Of a DNA stretch of 6,004 nt, positions 5,638 to 6,004 are shown in pieces. The notes under the pieces were generated by a model that did not search any database, was not told the origin of the DNA, and worked only from the letters and a program-made list of their open reading frames with translations. Source of the stretch: Dehalococcoidia bacterium (GTDB lineage Bacteria > Chloroflexota > Dehalococcoidia > Lucifugimonadales > Lucifugimonadaceae); assembly GCA_028278465.1 (NCBI GenBank), contig JANQEF010000302.1, positions 1-6,004 on the forward strand, in the 5' to 3' direction. Position numbers and translations under genes: made by a program. Each line of letters starts with the position of its first letter. Position 1 is the first letter of the stretch.

Positions 5638-6004
5638 ACGGCTCGGATTCGACCGGCCGCGTTGGCGGAGCAGGCTCGATCAGCCCGCCGCCCAGCACTT
5701 CGTCGCCGTCGAAGAAGACCGCGGCCTGGCCCGGAGTGATCGCCCGCACCGGCTCATCGAACTCGATCTGCGCCCAGTCGCCGTGTGGCGTGACCGTGGC
5801 CGGAGCGTTCTGGCCGTTGTAGCGGATGCGCGCCTCGCAGCGGACCGCGCCGTCGGGCGCAGTACCTGAGATCCAGTTCACACCGGACGCCCAGAGAGTC
5901 GTCTTTAGCAGGTCCTTAGCGTCGCCGACCGTGATGTCGCCGGTCGCCGCGTTGATGTGCGTGACGAACACCGGCCGCCCGGTGCCGCCGCTGATCGGCA
6001 AACC
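5615..6004 (-). CDS. mnmA: tRNA-specific 2-thiouridylase MnmA, C-terminal part (partial)
   Basis: MnmA adds sulfur to U34 of the Lys, Glu and Gln tRNAs in the cytoplasm, using ATP and a persulfide relay. Only the C-terminal 129 residues are in the window; the frame is open to the right edge. Recognisable family stretches are GLPISGG at the edge, GDAKDLLKTTLWASGVNWIS, ARIRYNGQNAPA, and ITPGQAAVFFDGDEVLGGG, which together make the C-terminal beta-barrel domain. The ATP-loop and catalytic cysteines lie outside. After LGGG there is an Ala/Pro-rich tail ending AAALAD, slightly longer than in many homologues. It converges with the AlkD-like gene across an 81-bp gap in which I see no clear terminator. 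Confidence 0.93.
   Translation of the reverse strand, partial: GLPISGGTGRPVFVTHINAATGDITVGDAKDLLKTTLWASGVNWISGTAPDGAVRCEARIRYNGQNAPATVTPHGDWAQIEFDEPVRAITPGQAAVFFDGDEVLGGGLIEPAPPTRPVESEPLAAALAD

Overview
The window is about 6 kb of mostly high-GC bacterial DNA (a hand count gives roughly 63-68% in the 1536-2480 gene). It carries eight gene calls with good support, plus one small ORF with an unusual start. The two end genes are cut by the window edges. Nothing here proves the taxonomy. A two-part ThiE, a 'WG-DD-GTLN' cyclase, an SDR and an rnhB-yraN pair would suit a free-living Chloroflexota-like organism, but that is a low-confidence inference.

Layout: (1) 1-488, minus: the N-terminal part of a thiamine-phosphate synthase, with an extra N-terminal domain before the TIM-barrel start. 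A candidate promoter and a set of alternating GTGACT half-sites lie upstream. (2) 637-1390, minus: a two-gene cassette of unknown function, a three-TM membrane protein followed by a 106-aa soluble protein. Its GC is lower (about 52% over 641-960 and 57% over 961-1380), so it looks like an accessory insertion. (3) 1536-2480, plus: a metal-dependent cyclase-family hydrolase, divergent from the cassette. (4) 2514-4597, minus: an apparent operon running rnhB, yraN, a small one-pass membrane ORF, then an SDR oxidoreductase. It converges on the cyclase gene across overlapping hairpins. (5) 4868-5533, plus: an AlkD-like DNA alkylation repair family protein. (6) 5615-6004, minus: the C-terminal part of the tRNA 2-thiouridylase MnmA.

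Functional themes: genome and RNA housekeeping (RNase HII, YraN, an AlkD-like protein, MnmA), thiamine synthesis, and two stand-alone catabolic-type enzymes (cyclase, SDR). No CRISPR array, transposase, integrase, tRNA, rRNA or recognisable TPP riboswitch was seen.

The most interesting points are the small ORF after yraN, which has a perfect AGGAGG placed 6 nt before an ATC codon and no normal start nearby; an imperfect 24-bp direct repeat that flanks the AlkD-like gene, one copy of which is the last codons of mnmA; and the low-GC membrane-protein/small-protein pair.
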